Of a DNA stretch of 64,000 nucleotides, positions 9,657 through 21,410 are shown in pieces. The stretch spans positions 2,356,001 through 2,420,000 of the forward strand of contig NZ_CP092123.1 in the NCBI RefSeq assembly GCF_022343685.1. Reading direction: 5' to 3'. Positions within the stretch are counted from its first letter, which is position 1. The number at the start of each line of letters is the position of its first letter. The position numbers and the translations under genes were made by a program. Origin of the DNA: Marinobacterium sediminicola (GTDB taxonomy: Bacteria; Pseudomonadota; Gammaproteobacteria; Pseudomonadales; Balneatricaceae). Below the pieces are notes generated by a model, which saw nothing but the letters and a program-made list of their open reading frames with translations, made no database searches and was not told the DNA's origin.

Positions 9657-10844
9657 TCAAAAGAAACTGATAGACCCGGCTTCTGCCGTCTCGCCTTCGT
9701 CTTCATTACGACGGTCAACCTGGTGCTGCCGGTGCTGTTCCACAGTGGTATAGGTTGTTTTCATCTCCTGCAGCAACTGATCGATATCAAGCGACAGACG
9801 ACGCTCGCCGCTGCGGTAAGCACTCTCGTCGGCCTGAAGCACTGAAGTCATCTGCCCCATGCTGCCTTCGACCTGTTCCAGAATCTGGCTGACCCTGTCC
9901 TGGAACTGGAGCTCTATCAGAACCTGCTCGATCTGGCTGCTGACCTCAAGGTTGGTCGCCAGCAACTGCTCACCCTCATTGACCAGCTGCATCGCCCGAG
10001 CCTCCAGATGCTGTACGACCTCGCCGATATACTGCTCACCCTCATCCAGGGTGTGATCTTCCTGCTCGCGGGTCTCACCGGCCGAACGGGTAATGGTCTG
10101 CATCGCTTCCTTGACCATAGCGATTTTCTCGGCGATATGGCGACCGGTTTCTCCCGACTGAGTGGACAGCGCACGTACCTCCTGAGCCACTACCGCAAAG
10201 CCGCGTCCGGCATCACCGGCTCGCGCCGCTTCGATGGCGGCATTGAGCGCCAGCATGTTGGTCTGTTCGGCAATGGCGCCCACGGCACCCGCCATCTGAT
10301 CCAGATCATTGGCGAACTCGTCCAGCTGCTGAATTTGATCGAACAGCAGATCGGTGGTCTGGTCGTAACTTTTCAGCCTGTCGAACAGCAGCTGCAGCCG
10401 CGCCTTGTCCTCAGACATGGCATCCAGGTCACTGTGCTCGTAGCTGGACTGAGATGAGGAACGGGTTTCGGCAATCAGCTGCACCAGTTCGGCAAAACGA
10501 CCGGAAAGCGCATTGATCGCATCGTTGCCGATCTCGCGGCATGAGGTGATATGTCGATTCCAGACCGGCACCAGGCGCAGCCAGATCGACAGCATGCCAT
10601 CCAGATTGTTCAGATGACGCTCCGCCTGAAACTGCTGCTGCTCCAGCTGTCCCTTAAGTTCATCGTGCTTTGCTTCATTTTGCTGGATGTGACGCCACAG
10701 CAACCAGGAAAACAGGGTTCCGAGCAACAGAGCAAGGCCCGCAACGCCGAAGAATGTCAGAGTGGGTTCAAGCAACAGAAGCAGAAGAACGAGAATGGAT
10801 GCCAGAAAGGGCAAAGAGGCGATCCATGGAATAGAGCGGGACAT
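9657..10844 (-). CDS. Short membrane chemoreceptor without periplasmic sensor, carrying a CheZ-like D-x3-Q motif
   Basis: First gene of the chemotaxis operon, 395 residues. Two closely spaced membrane helices (about 7-26 and 30-50) leave almost no periplasmic loop. The cytoplasmic part has the receptor tip [20 protein letters not shown], but the signalling bundle is short. Near residues 310-322 lies [11 protein letters not shown], where D316 and Q320 match in spacing and surroundings the FQDLTGQVI motif of CheZ, whose Gln drives CheY-P hydrolysis. No cheZ gene is in the cluster. It may sense internally or from the membrane, and a phosphatase-like role is my inference. The 233-bp gap to gcvP must hold the operon promoter; I saw no clear boxes. 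Confidence 0.82.
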   Translation of the reverse strand: MSRSIPWIASLPFLASILVLLLLLLEPTLTFFGVAGLALLLGTLFSWLLWRHIQQNEAKHDELKGQLEQQQFQAERHLNNLDGMLSIWLRLVPVWNRHITSCREIGNDAINALSGRFAELVQLIAETRSSSQSSYEHSDLDAMSEDKARLQLLFDRLKSYDQTTDLLFDQIQQLDEFANDLDQMAGAVGAIAEQTNMLALNAAIEAARAGDAGRGFAVVAQEVRALSTQSGETGRHIAEKIAMVKEAMQTITRSAGETREQEDHTLDEGEQYIGEVVQHLEARAMQLVNEGEQLLATNLEVSSQIEQVLIELQFQDRVSQILEQVEGSMGQMTSVLQADESAYRSGERRLSLDIDQLLQEMKTTYTTVEQHRQHQVDRRNEDEGETAEAGSISFF

Positions 10845-11077
10845 TGAATCTCTCCCTGATTTAAAGTGGCCACAAACAAGTGTAAGGAAAATTACCCTTC
10901 AAAGTCGAACATAAGCACTAAAATGTATCAAATTAATGACATGGATTAATTTCACCACCCCTGTCAGGCTTAAAACAGACCCTCTGTACCGCTATTTTTC
11001 AACCATTCGCTGATCACCACCGACTGGCAATTCTGGTAACATAGCGGCCATTTGATGAACAACCGGGACCATCCGCC

Positions 11078-13984
<2,907 letters not shown>

Positions 13985-13999
13985 GCATACGCTTGCAAC

Positions 14000-14036
14000 G
14001 GGAGTGCCTTCAGATGAAGCGCACTCCCTTAATTTT
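14000..14036 (+). terminator. gcvP: Rho-independent terminator of gcvP
   Basis: GGGAGTGC (14000-14007) pairs with GCACTCCC (14021-14028) around a 13-base loop and is followed by TTAATTTT. It lies 16 bases after the gcvP stop and separates it from the convergent SPOR gene. Confidence 0.8.
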
Positions 14037-14049
14037 CACGCTGTAAACC

Positions 14050-15288
14050 TCAGCGTTTAACGACGAAACACCCCTGCTGCCGTGCTTTAAGCTGTTCGCA
14101 CAGTTCAATGGCCGCCCCTCGATCGGCAAACCCGGTTGCCAGTATCTTGTAGGCTCCCCTCAGGTGTTTGACCTCAACACTATGACCATCCAGCACAGAC
14201 TCATGCTTGCGCACTAAGCGTAAGGCCAGTGCCTGCGCTGCGTTTTCCTCCAGCACCGATGCCATCTGTACGCTGAAAGGCGAAGGCAGGGTTATATCCT
14301 GCTGTACCGGTTCACTCGTATCCGACTTTGGGGTCGCAAGAGAACGTTGCAGTTCAGGCTGATCCTGTGCCTGTACCTTCGACTCTGCGGCCGGCTCAGA
14401 GACTTCAGTCAGGCCCGGCTCAACCTTAGGCTCTGAGGTTGGTTCAGATTCAGGCTCACTGGCGGGTTCCGATGCGACTGGCGCTTCAGGTTCCTGAGAA
14501 GCCGCAGGCATTGGCTCCTGCTCGACCTCAGGTATGGGTTCAGGCGAAGGCTCAACTGTAGCAACGGGTTCAGGCTCGGACTGAATCCCGGAATTCATGT
14601 CAGCGACCGGCTCGGGGTTGTCTGCAGTGGATACCTCAGGCTCAGTACTGCTCGGAGGCAAGGAGGCTGCGTCACCATCCGAAGACGGAACAGGAGCCGG
14701 GCGAAGGACACTGACTGCGGCGGCATTGCCGCTCGACATGAGTTGGCGCATGCGTTCAGCCAATCGAGCGGGGCTCACCGGTTCGATCTCTTCAGATAAC
14801 AGCGCTTCTGCCTTGATGGCAGGAGCATGACCGCTACGGGCAGCCAGCGACATCCATGCCTGAGCATCCAGCGGATTGGGTTCCTGTTGCTTCAAATAGA
14901 GAATCGCCAGGCGATACTGCGCTTCCGGTAGCCCCTGACGTGCGGCCTGAAGCCACCAGTGAGCACTTTGAGTGGCGTCAGGCCCACCTGCTTCCAGATA
15001 TTTCAGGGTTCCCAGCTTCAGCTGTGCCTGCGCGTGTCCCAGTTCAGCCGCTTCGAGGTAGTACTTGCCGGCGCGCTGCATATCCTTATCGACGCCGGTT
15101 CCCTTGGCGTAAGCCTGAGCCAGACGAAACATCGCCTCAGCATCTCCCTGCTCGGCGCGCTGACTCAAGCTCTCAAGCTGGGTAACGTGCGGTTCATCCG
15201 ACGCACCCGCCAAAGGCGGCTCGGCAAAGATCAAACCCATCCCAAAAAAGAGTCCGCATCCTGCTCTCAGAACCTTATTCCTAACCAA
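14050..15288 (-). CDS. Sel1-repeat protein with proline/glutamate-rich linker and C-terminal SPOR domain
   Basis: Predicted exported or periplasmic protein of 412 residues. A hydrophobic N-terminal signal (about 1-29) is followed by Sel1-like repeats (SQRAEQGDAEAMFRLAQAYA, then YYLEAAELGHAQAQLKLG and WWLQAARQGLPEAQYRLA). The middle, roughly 200-330, is a low-complexity Pro/Glu/Ser spacer. The last 75 residues (FSVQMASVLEENAAQALALR onward) form a SPOR domain, which in known proteins binds denuded septal peptidoglycan. This suggests a cell-wall or division-site role, but no specific function can be named. It is convergent with gcvP and divergent from rfaH. Confidence 0.85.
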   Translation of the reverse strand: MVRNKVLRAGCGLFFGMGLIFAEPPLAGASDEPHVTQLESLSQRAEQGDAEAMFRLAQAYAKGTGVDKDMQRAGKYYLEAAELGHAQAQLKLGTLKYLEAGGPDATQSAHWWLQAARQGLPEAQYRLAILYLKQQEPNPLDAQAWMSLAARSGHAPAIKAEALLSEEIEPVSPARLAERMRQLMSSGNAAAVSVLRPAPVPSSDGDAASLPPSSTEPEVSTADNPEPVADMNSGIQSEPEPVATVEPSPEPIPEVEQEPMPAASQEPEAPVASEPASEPESEPTSEPKVEPGLTEVSEPAAESKVQAQDQPELQRSLATPKSDTSEPVQQDITLPSPFSVQMASVLEENAAQALALRLVRKHESVLDGHSVEVKHLRGAYKILATGFADRGAAIELCEQLKARQQGCFVVKR

Positions 15289-15473
15289 GCCATCCCCCGA
15301 AAACTGCTACTGAAAATGCTTTTCCTTCAGGCTCTTACCGCCCAGTCATCACAATAAAGCAACTATAGAGGCCTGGGCAACGGCAATGTGACAATTGCGC
15401 CTATAGCCCATCATCCGTACCGGATGGACAGATGCGGCAACGCCCCTTAGTCTGTCGTCTCAATGCGGGGCCG

Positions 15474-15501
15474 TGTTCGCTTGCCCCTTCCCTGCTATAC
15501 T
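15474..15501 (+). promoter_or_regulatory. rfaH: Likely sigma70 promoter of rfaH (extended -10)
   Basis: TGCTATACT at 15493-15501 is an extended -10 element with a good TATACT hexamer. The -35 (TGTTCG at 15474-15479, 16-bp spacer) is poor, as is common with extended -10 promoters. The start codon lies 30 bp downstream. Confidence 0.5.
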
Positions 15502-15530
15502 GCGCGCCCAAGCAAGAGCATGTCAGCCGT

Positions 15531-16025
15531 ATGACCGATTTCAGATGGTATGTAGTGCAGTCCAAGCCTGGTCAGGCCGAAAAGGCTGCCCATGAGTTAC
15601 AGAATCAGGGATTTGAAGTGTTTCTGCCCCAGGTTCGGGTGGAGAAGCTCAGACGTGGCAAGCGCGTTGAGCTGGAAGAGCCCCTGTTTCCAGGCTATCT
15701 GTTTATCGAACTGTCTGAAGTTGCCAGCAACTGGCGCCCCATCCGTTCCACACGTGGAGTCGCGAGGATGATCACCTTTGGTGACAAACCCGCCGTAGTA
15801 CCCGACGATGTGGTTGAACAGCTGCGTGACAACCTCCGTCAAAGGGGGGAGCTCCAATCGCTCAAACCCAACGAGCCGGTCAGGATCACAGAAGGCCCCT
15901 TCGCCAACCTCAATGCGGTATTCGCCGAATACGACGGCGAAAAAAGAGCCTTTCTGCTATTGGAATTGCTGGGGCAATGGCAACGGTTATCGCTGCCGCT
16001 CAGCGCGGTGAAAAAAATCGACTGA
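15531..16025 (+). CDS. rfaH: Transcription antitermination factor RfaH
   Basis: NusG paralogue that binds RNA polymerase paused at ops sites and promotes expression of long operons. The N-terminal NGN domain starts FRWYVVQSKPGQAEKAA and includes RGKRVELEEPLFPGYLFIEL; the C-terminal KOW-like domain has RITEGPFANLNAVFAEYDGE and ends SAVKKID. With the ATG at 15531 the protein has 164 residues, almost the same as E. coli RfaH (162), and not the longer upstream frame from 15432. It stands alone, not in a sec-nusG-rpl context, which supports RfaH over NusG. I did not find an ops element in the window. Confidence 0.9.
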   Translation: MTDFRWYVVQSKPGQAEKAAHELQNQGFEVFLPQVRVEKLRRGKRVELEEPLFPGYLFIELSEVASNWRPIRSTRGVARMITFGDKPAVVPDDVVEQLRDNLRQRGELQSLKPNEPVRITEGPFANLNAVFAEYDGEKRAFLLLELLGQWQRLSLPLSAVKKID

Positions 16026-16026
16026 G

Positions 16027-16575
16027 TCAGTGCTCCGGCCACAAAGACTGCGGCTCGATCATCAGCGAATTTTCGGCATCGCTGACCCACACCTGACCAT
16101 CTTCAATGGTGCATTGAAAATGCATGCCGCGTTTAACCAGTTCCGTAAGCTGCTGACTCTGATCGACAGGAATCCGCAACACCTGCAGATTGTTGAAACG
16201 ATGCAACTGGCCCCTGATGCCTTCCCACCAGGGCGTTACCGCCTGCTCGGAACCATACACCAGGATCAACACTTGCTCTGAGCGACCACAGGCCTTGCGG
16301 ATACGCTTGTCGCTGGGCAAGCCCACATCAATCCAGAGCTCGATCTCGCCACCATAGTTTTTCAGCCAGAGGTCCGGCTCATCCTCAACACACAACCCGC
16401 GTGTAAACTCCAGCCGCTCGTCTGCCCGCAGCATGAATGCCAGCAGACGCATCATCAACCGCTCTTCGGTTTCAGACGGATGTTGCGCCAGGGTGTGGCT
16501 GTAATCGGCGTAATGATGACGATCCATATCCGCCAATTGCAGATGCACTTTATGGACAGTTGAGTTTTGGGCCAT
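16027..16575 (-). CDS. yaeQ: YaeQ family protein
   Basis: About 182 residues matching YaeQ closely: HKVHLQLADMDRHHYADYS at the N-terminus, LAQHPSETEERLMMRLLAF, then FTRGLCVEDEPDLWLKN and LWIDVGLPSDKRIRKACG. YaeQ has a PD-(D/E)XK nuclease-like fold and was first noted as a multicopy compensator of RfaH loss in E. coli, although that link was later doubted. Here it lies tail to tail with rfaH, one base apart. The ATG at 16575 is preferred over the start five codons earlier because it aligns with family N-termini. Biochemical function unknown. Confidence 0.9.
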   Translation of the reverse strand: MAQNSTVHKVHLQLADMDRHHYADYSHTLAQHPSETEERLMMRLLAFMLRADERLEFTRGLCVEDEPDLWLKNYGGEIELWIDVGLPSDKRIRKACGRSEQVLILVYGSEQAVTPWWEGIRGQLHRFNNLQVLRIPVDQSQQLTELVKRGMHFQCTIEDGQVWVSDAENSLMIEPQSLWPEH

Positions 16576-16648
16576 GTCGTTAATGCTCACATTACAATGA
16601 CAAAGTGCGGCATCATCTCATCATTGACGTGCCGTCACCAGCCGCTTG

Positions 16649-17362
16649 TCACGCCATTTCTGCCGGTTCGCAAAAAACATAGCCCCGGCCACGCACGGCC
16701 TTGATGGGGCTTGAACGAGAGTGCTTTTGGATTTTCTTGCGCAAGCGACTCATGATCTGCTCAAGACGACGCTCATCATACTGAAGGTAGTCCTCCCCCA
16801 AACTTTCAACCAGCCTGCTCCGCGGAGCATGGGCCGGATAAGAGTGGAAGAGTTGTTGAACAATACTACACTCGGCCTGCGTCAGCAGGATGGAGTGATC
16901 GGCATCCGGTACCAGCAACAGCTGCCTGACGGGATCTAACTGCCAATAATCCTCTGTCTGGCTTTCGCCTCTTCTATCAGAACTGTAAAGATCGAGCCTT
17001 CGAAGCAACGCCTTCAGGTGTGCAAGCAGCTCAGCAAACTCAAAGGGTTTCGTCAGGTATACATCAGCCCCTTTGTCGAGGCCATTGATACGATTATCAA
17101 GACTCGCCCTGGCGGTCAGCATGATAATGCCTATGTTGCTTTTACCGCTCACCAGCTCTTGCGCCACCTTAAAGCCGTCGCTGTCCGGAAGTCCGATATC
17201 AAGAATGACGACATCAAAAGGTATGCGTTTATGCTGATTGAGAAAAGGTGCGGCTTCACTGAAATCTTGCAGCTCGAAGCCTTCTTCTTCCAGCAGGAAG
17301 CTAAGCTCTTCTCGCAGATCCGCATTATCTTCCACCAATGCGATGCGGTGATATTTGTTCAT
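16649..17362 (-). CDS. OmpR-type response regulator linked to the large-protein export cluster
   Basis: Receiver plus winged-helix DNA-binding domain, 237 residues. The receiver has the acidic pair in LVEDNADLREE, the phospho-Asp in VVILDIGLPDSDGF, Thr in IIMLTARAS and Lys in VYLTKPFEF. The C-terminal part (LSRLRKK-type recognition helix, here EQIMSRLRKKIQKHSR, then IKAVRGRGYVF) is a typical trans_reg_C domain. Its start overlaps the histidine kinase stop by 4 bases (ATGA), so the two are a cognate pair. Being last in the minus-strand cluster, it likely regulates the export genes upstream; target sites are unknown. Confidence 0.92.
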   Translation of the reverse strand: MNKYHRIALVEDNADLREELSFLLEEEGFELQDFSEAAPFLNQHKRIPFDVVILDIGLPDSDGFKVAQELVSGKSNIGIIMLTARASLDNRINGLDKGADVYLTKPFEFAELLAHLKALLRRLDLYSSDRRGESQTEDYWQLDPVRQLLLVPDADHSILLTQAECSIVQQLFHSYPAHAPRSRLVESLGEDYLQYDERRLEQIMSRLRKKIQKHSRSSPIKAVRGRGYVFCEPAEMA

Positions 17363-19302
17363 TTTCCAAATCCTTGCAAACGAACACGAATCTCGGTGCC
17401 GGACTTGCCGGTTTCAACATCTATCCAGCCATTAAAACGCTCTACCGCTTCTTTAACGACAAAAAGCCCCAAACCCAAGCCGGGAACGGCGGCATTTTCA
17501 TTCGCCCGGAAATGACGATCAAACATATGTTCGCATACATATTGATCCATTCCCGGCCCCTTGTCTCGCACTATTAGTTCAAGATTATGCCCGCTTATGG
17601 ATATGTAAACGGAAACGTCAGTATCACCCGGGCTGTATTTGAGTGCGTTGTCGATCAGGTTGCGCATCAACACACCCAGAAACTCAGCCGGCATCAAACC
17701 GTTAAAGACAAGTGGCTGATCACTCCCGTGGATCTTGATACGCTCACGTGCAGCTGAGGGAAACTCGTTCAACACGTCAACGAGCACTGGAATCACGTCG
17801 TACTGCTGGGGCTTGGTGCCGGATGACTCAAACTCACCACTGCTTCGCAAAATACTCATCTGCAACAGCAGATTGATTCGAGTGACGGCATCTCGAATGC
17901 GCTGATAACGCTTGCCATGCTGCTCACCATCCGTGCGTTTGCTCTCCAGCTTTTGCAGCGACTGCGCCGAGGTATCGATCACCGCCAGAGGGGTCCGCAC
18001 TTCGTGTGAGAACATGTCCATGAATAGCTCATGGGATAAACGTAACGACCGTTCCAGACCCGCCTCCTTTCTGGATTCCTCTGCCGCTCGTTTTGCAGCC
18101 CGTATGAGTGCCTCGGACTTACGAACGGAAAACATCAGGATGAAGTGGAGAGACAACTGAAAAGACAGGATCATCAAGGGGGCAATATAGGTCGTTCCGA
18201 CCGTAACAGGCATATAGCCGATCGTGTAGAGGCAGTTTACCGCCACAAAAATACCGAAGATGAAGAAACCTCCCGCACGAAATCGCTGTTCCGAATCCAT
18301 CTGGCGCCAGCTCAACAGCAGGGGTACTGACACAACCAGCGGGAATGACGACACATAGGTGTTAACCACCGACATGGCAACGGCATATTGGTTCTGATAG
18401 GCAAATATCATCCCCGTTAATGCCAGGCCGATCCCGATCAGAAACAACCCATTGACCCAACGCGATCCAATGTATTGAAAGTTCAACATCCGCTGGAAAA
18501 ACACAAACGCCAACAGGCCGGTGAACAGCACGCTGAACTGCATCAGCAGATTTTGCTCGGCCTCAGTCATCCCGGGCACCAGGTCACGCATGAAGCCATT
18601 GCTGAACAATATCGTCACCAGCATGGAGGCTTCATAGGTCACGAAGTATATGAACAACGACCGCCTTAACCAGACACCGTTGAGCAGATTGATCAGCAAC
18701 ACCATGAGCAGGATTCCGATCAGAATACCCTCGCTCATGACACGGCCCTCGATCGCGGCATCGATTCGGTCCCCCGGGACCGCCTGTATCAACAGCACGG
18801 AGGTACTGCTGGTCTCCAGCCTCACCAGCAGTTCGACTGGGCCTTCCGGCAAACGGGTGCCCACAAAAGGCAAGCGGTGGTGCAAGTCATGCTCGGGATC
18901 TGCCACCAGGTCACCGGCTGACAACACCTGCAACAGCTCACCCTGCTGAATCACGTGATACTCAACACGATCGAGATAGACCGGACTGCTGAAGAAACCC
19001 CATAACTCAGGTGATGCCGGGCTACGCTCCAGCTGCACATACACCCAGAACACCGAAGTTGAATAGCCCTCACCCACACCATAGGACAGCTGCTTGAAAC
19101 GTCCGGCCCGTTGCGCATCCAACGCTTCTTCCCATGTCAGTTCATGATTGGGGTCTTCCAGTATGCTCAGCTGGCCTTTATCCAGAGCCAACATCTTCTG
19201 ATCCAATAACACCGGAGTGGCTGCGGCAGCAGAAAGCGACCCCATCAACAACAGCAGCACGGCAACCAGCCCGATGCCGGCTTTTTTCACTGAGACGATC
19301 AA
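17359..19302 (-). CDS. 7TMR-DISM sensor histidine kinase
   Basis: 647 residues. A signal peptide (about 1-28) precedes a periplasmic DISMED2-type beta domain (about 40-180) with FWVYVQLERSPASPELWGFF. Seven membrane helices follow (about 190-390), the 7TMR-DISM module thought to sense extracellular, often carbohydrate-like, ligands. The kinase part has the H box FSHEVRTPLAVIDTSAQSL, the N box NLIDNALKYSPGD, and G boxes RDKGPGMD and GLGLGLFVVKEAVERF. The start overlaps the upstream protease-adaptor gene by 4 bases (ATGA) and the stop overlaps the regulator by 4, so the sensor is translationally tied to the export genes. The signal is unknown. Confidence 0.92.
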   Translation of the reverse strand: MIVSVKKAGIGLVAVLLLLMGSLSAAAATPVLLDQKMLALDKGQLSILEDPNHELTWEEALDAQRAGRFKQLSYGVGEGYSTSVFWVYVQLERSPASPELWGFFSSPVYLDRVEYHVIQQGELLQVLSAGDLVADPEHDLHHRLPFVGTRLPEGPVELLVRLETSSTSVLLIQAVPGDRIDAAIEGRVMSEGILIGILLMVLLINLLNGVWLRRSLFIYFVTYEASMLVTILFSNGFMRDLVPGMTEAEQNLLMQFSVLFTGLLAFVFFQRMLNFQYIGSRWVNGLFLIGIGLALTGMIFAYQNQYAVAMSVVNTYVSSFPLVVSVPLLLSWRQMDSEQRFRAGGFFIFGIFVAVNCLYTIGYMPVTVGTTYIAPLMILSFQLSLHFILMFSVRKSEALIRAAKRAAEESRKEAGLERSLRLSHELFMDMFSHEVRTPLAVIDTSAQSLQKLESKRTDGEQHGKRYQRIRDAVTRINLLLQMSILRSSGEFESSGTKPQQYDVIPVLVDVLNEFPSAARERIKIHGSDQPLVFNGLMPAEFLGVLMRNLIDNALKYSPGDTDVSVYISISGHNLELIVRDKGPGMDQYVCEHMFDRHFRANENAAVPGLGLGLFVVKEAVERFNGWIDVETGKSGTEIRVRLQGFGK

Positions 19303-21410
19303 AACCCTGACTCTCGTATGAACAGTGCTACCACTCGCTCAAGCTGATAGAGCAGCGCGCTGCGGGAATCCCCTTCAACCACCATCATGCCCGTCATGCG
19401 TGTTCCTTGCAGTGAGTCGCTGATCGGCTCCTCAGGCATCAGCTGTATGCGGTAGTGAGCGGCCTCGGGAACCAGCCGTTCATCCTGACGCCTGACCGCC
19501 ACGGGTCCGCCGGCCTCGGAGCCCAGTTCGGGATAGGGCAATACCGGCACCGCGGTGATGTCGATTCGCGAAACACTGGCCGGAATAGCCGAATGTTCGC
19601 CATTGATGGCAATGAACATCCCCTGCTGCCCCACGGCCAGCAGGTTCAAGTCGCGCTCGTTCACCAGCCCCTCAAAAAGCATTCGCTCGGGCGCGATCAA
19701 TGTCATCAACGCCTGATCACGGCCGATCCATTGCCCCGATGCCAGGAGTTCACGATCACTGACCCGGCCACTGAATGGCGCTCGAACGGCCAGCATGCGC
19801 GCACGTTTTTCCAGCCCCTGTAACTGCTCATTGAGCTGTCGTCTGCGCTCCTGGTTCACCGCCTGGGCGGCCTTTTCTTCCAGAGACGCGCTCTGACGTG
19901 ACAACTTCAGCTCGACCAACTGCAGCTGGTCACGGGTCTGTGTCAGCTGTTGTTCCAGGTCCGGCGACGCCATCTCCAGCAGAACCTGACCGGCCTCCAC
20001 GCTGTCGCCGGCCTGTACGTAGACGGCCTTGATGCGGCCGTCTTCGGTTGCAAACAGCGTCTGGCTGGATTCTGCCCGCAGGACGGCAGGCACTTGAACG
20101 CTGGTCGAAAAGGGCAACAGCAACCCAAGCAGAACCAGCACCGGTAAAGACCAGCAGGCAATACGCGCAGGTGTCCAATTAAAATCAGCCCGGCGCTCTC
20201 GCCAGACCTGCAGTTCCTTGAAAATCGGCATCACAATGAACCAGAGTATTTCAACCACAAAAAGAATAATGCCCAGCACCTTGAAGAACAGGTGATAGAC
20301 CAGCAACGCAATCCCCAGAAACAGGAAAAAGCGGTACAGCCAGGTGCCCCAGGCATAGAGCGTCAACAGACGCGCTCGGCGGCGGGGCATGGGTTCAGGC
20401 AGCGGATCATCCAACCCCCATAGCCAACGCCGCAAACGCCAGCGTCCCAGGGCAAATGCACGCTGCTGCAGGTTCTCGACGCCCAACAGGTCGGAAAAGG
20501 CGTAATAGCCGTCAAAACGCAGAAAGGGGCTGATATTGACCAGTACCGACGTCACCCAACTGGTCGTGGCGACAAAGAACGCCGCACTGCGCAGCGCGCC
20601 ATCCGGCAGGATGCCCCACAGAAAAGTAGCCACCAGTGCAAGGTACAGCTCGGTCTTTACCCCGGCCGTGACGATCTGCAAACGCTGCCGACGCGAGCGC
20701 AGCTTCCAGGCATCCGTTGTATCCGTGTAGAGCACCGGAAACATGACAAGAAACGCGACCCCCATTGAGGCAACACGGCACCCCAACCGCTGTGAAACCA
20801 GGGCGTGGCCCAGCTCATGGGCGCTTTTCACCAGCACCAGTGTCAGGCCGTACAGCAACATCCCTTCGAGACTGAAAAAGTAGAGAAAAGTACTGCTGAA
20901 CGTGTCCCACTGCCGCAGGACCAGCACGCCACCCAGCAGCCCCATCAGCAGTAACAACCGATGCACACTGTTGCTGAACAACCAGTTCAGGCGCGGGCCG
21001 ACACGTTGCAGCCAGGGGTCCGGGCGTAACAACGGGATTCGAATGAACAGATAGTTGTGCAGCAACCACTGCCAGACGCTTTTTTGCTGCCCTTTGCGTT
21101 GACTCAGGAAGTGATCACAGGCCCCTTTTGATCGCGCCAGTACCAGGTTGTTGGCGATCAGAAAGTCGATGAAAGCCTTGATCTCAGCCTCCTCGTACGC
21201 CAGATCCCGGCCCGCCAGATGGGCCTGCATCTCTTCCAGTGTGTGCCCTGGCTGCCAATGACGGATGAGAGCCAGCGCATCCTCGGCCAGGGTAAAATAG
21301 CGATTGCGCACGCGGTCATGCAGCAGCCACCGTGGCGCGCCGTCTTCATCATGCGAGCCCGGCAGCAGCTTCAGATCCTGACGGATGGCCGGTAAGCGAA
21401 CCTCTACCAT
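19299..21410 (-). CDS. PqqD-like / M50 site-2-type metalloprotease / HlyD-like adaptor fusion
   Basis: About 703 membrane-bound residues combining three parts. Residues ~10-95 resemble a PqqD-like winged-helix (RNRYFTLAEDALALIRHW, then HTLEEMQAHL), a fold used by peptide-modifying systems to grip leader peptides. The membrane part carries the zinc-protease motif SAHELGHALV (HExxH near 198-202) and a second motif NISPFLRFDGYYAFSD whose Asp completes the M50 site, so it looks active. From about 415 on, a membrane helix is followed by an HlyD-like region with lipoyl halves (GRIKAVYVQAGDSVEAGQVL) and coiled coil. It overlaps the GAF-HlyD gene by 7 bases; a GTG at 21419 is an alternative start. 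I infer processing and/or export of the giant protein encoded upstream. Confidence 0.82.
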   Translation of the reverse strand: MVEVRLPAIRQDLKLLPGSHDEDGAPRWLLHDRVRNRYFTLAEDALALIRHWQPGHTLEEMQAHLAGRDLAYEEAEIKAFIDFLIANNLVLARSKGACDHFLSQRKGQQKSVWQWLLHNYLFIRIPLLRPDPWLQRVGPRLNWLFSNSVHRLLLLMGLLGGVLVLRQWDTFSSTFLYFFSLEGMLLYGLTLVLVKSAHELGHALVSQRLGCRVASMGVAFLVMFPVLYTDTTDAWKLRSRRQRLQIVTAGVKTELYLALVATFLWGILPDGALRSAAFFVATTSWVTSVLVNISPFLRFDGYYAFSDLLGVENLQQRAFALGRWRLRRWLWGLDDPLPEPMPRRRARLLTLYAWGTWLYRFFLFLGIALLVYHLFFKVLGIILFVVEILWFIVMPIFKELQVWRERRADFNWTPARIACWSLPVLVLLGLLLPFSTSVQVPAVLRAESSQTLFATEDGRIKAVYVQAGDSVEAGQVLLEMASPDLEQQLTQTRDQLQLVELKLSRQSASLEEKAAQAVNQERRRQLNEQLQGLEKRARMLAVRAPFSGRVSDRELLASGQWIGRDQALMTLIAPERMLFEGLVNERDLNLLAVGQQGMFIAINGEHSAIPASVSRIDITAVPVLPYPELGSEAGGPVAVRRQDERLVPEAAHYRIQLMPEEPISDSLQGTRMTGMMVVEGDSRSALLYQLERVVALFIRESGF

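Noticed and set aside
10845-11077. Glycine riboswitch before gcvP
   Set aside because: I could not find the paired glycine-aptamer core or a terminator-like switch in the 233-bp leader.
15432-15530. Longer N-terminus for RfaH
   Set aside because: The upstream codons have no NGN-domain similarity and contain the promoter; the ATG at 15531 gives the family length.
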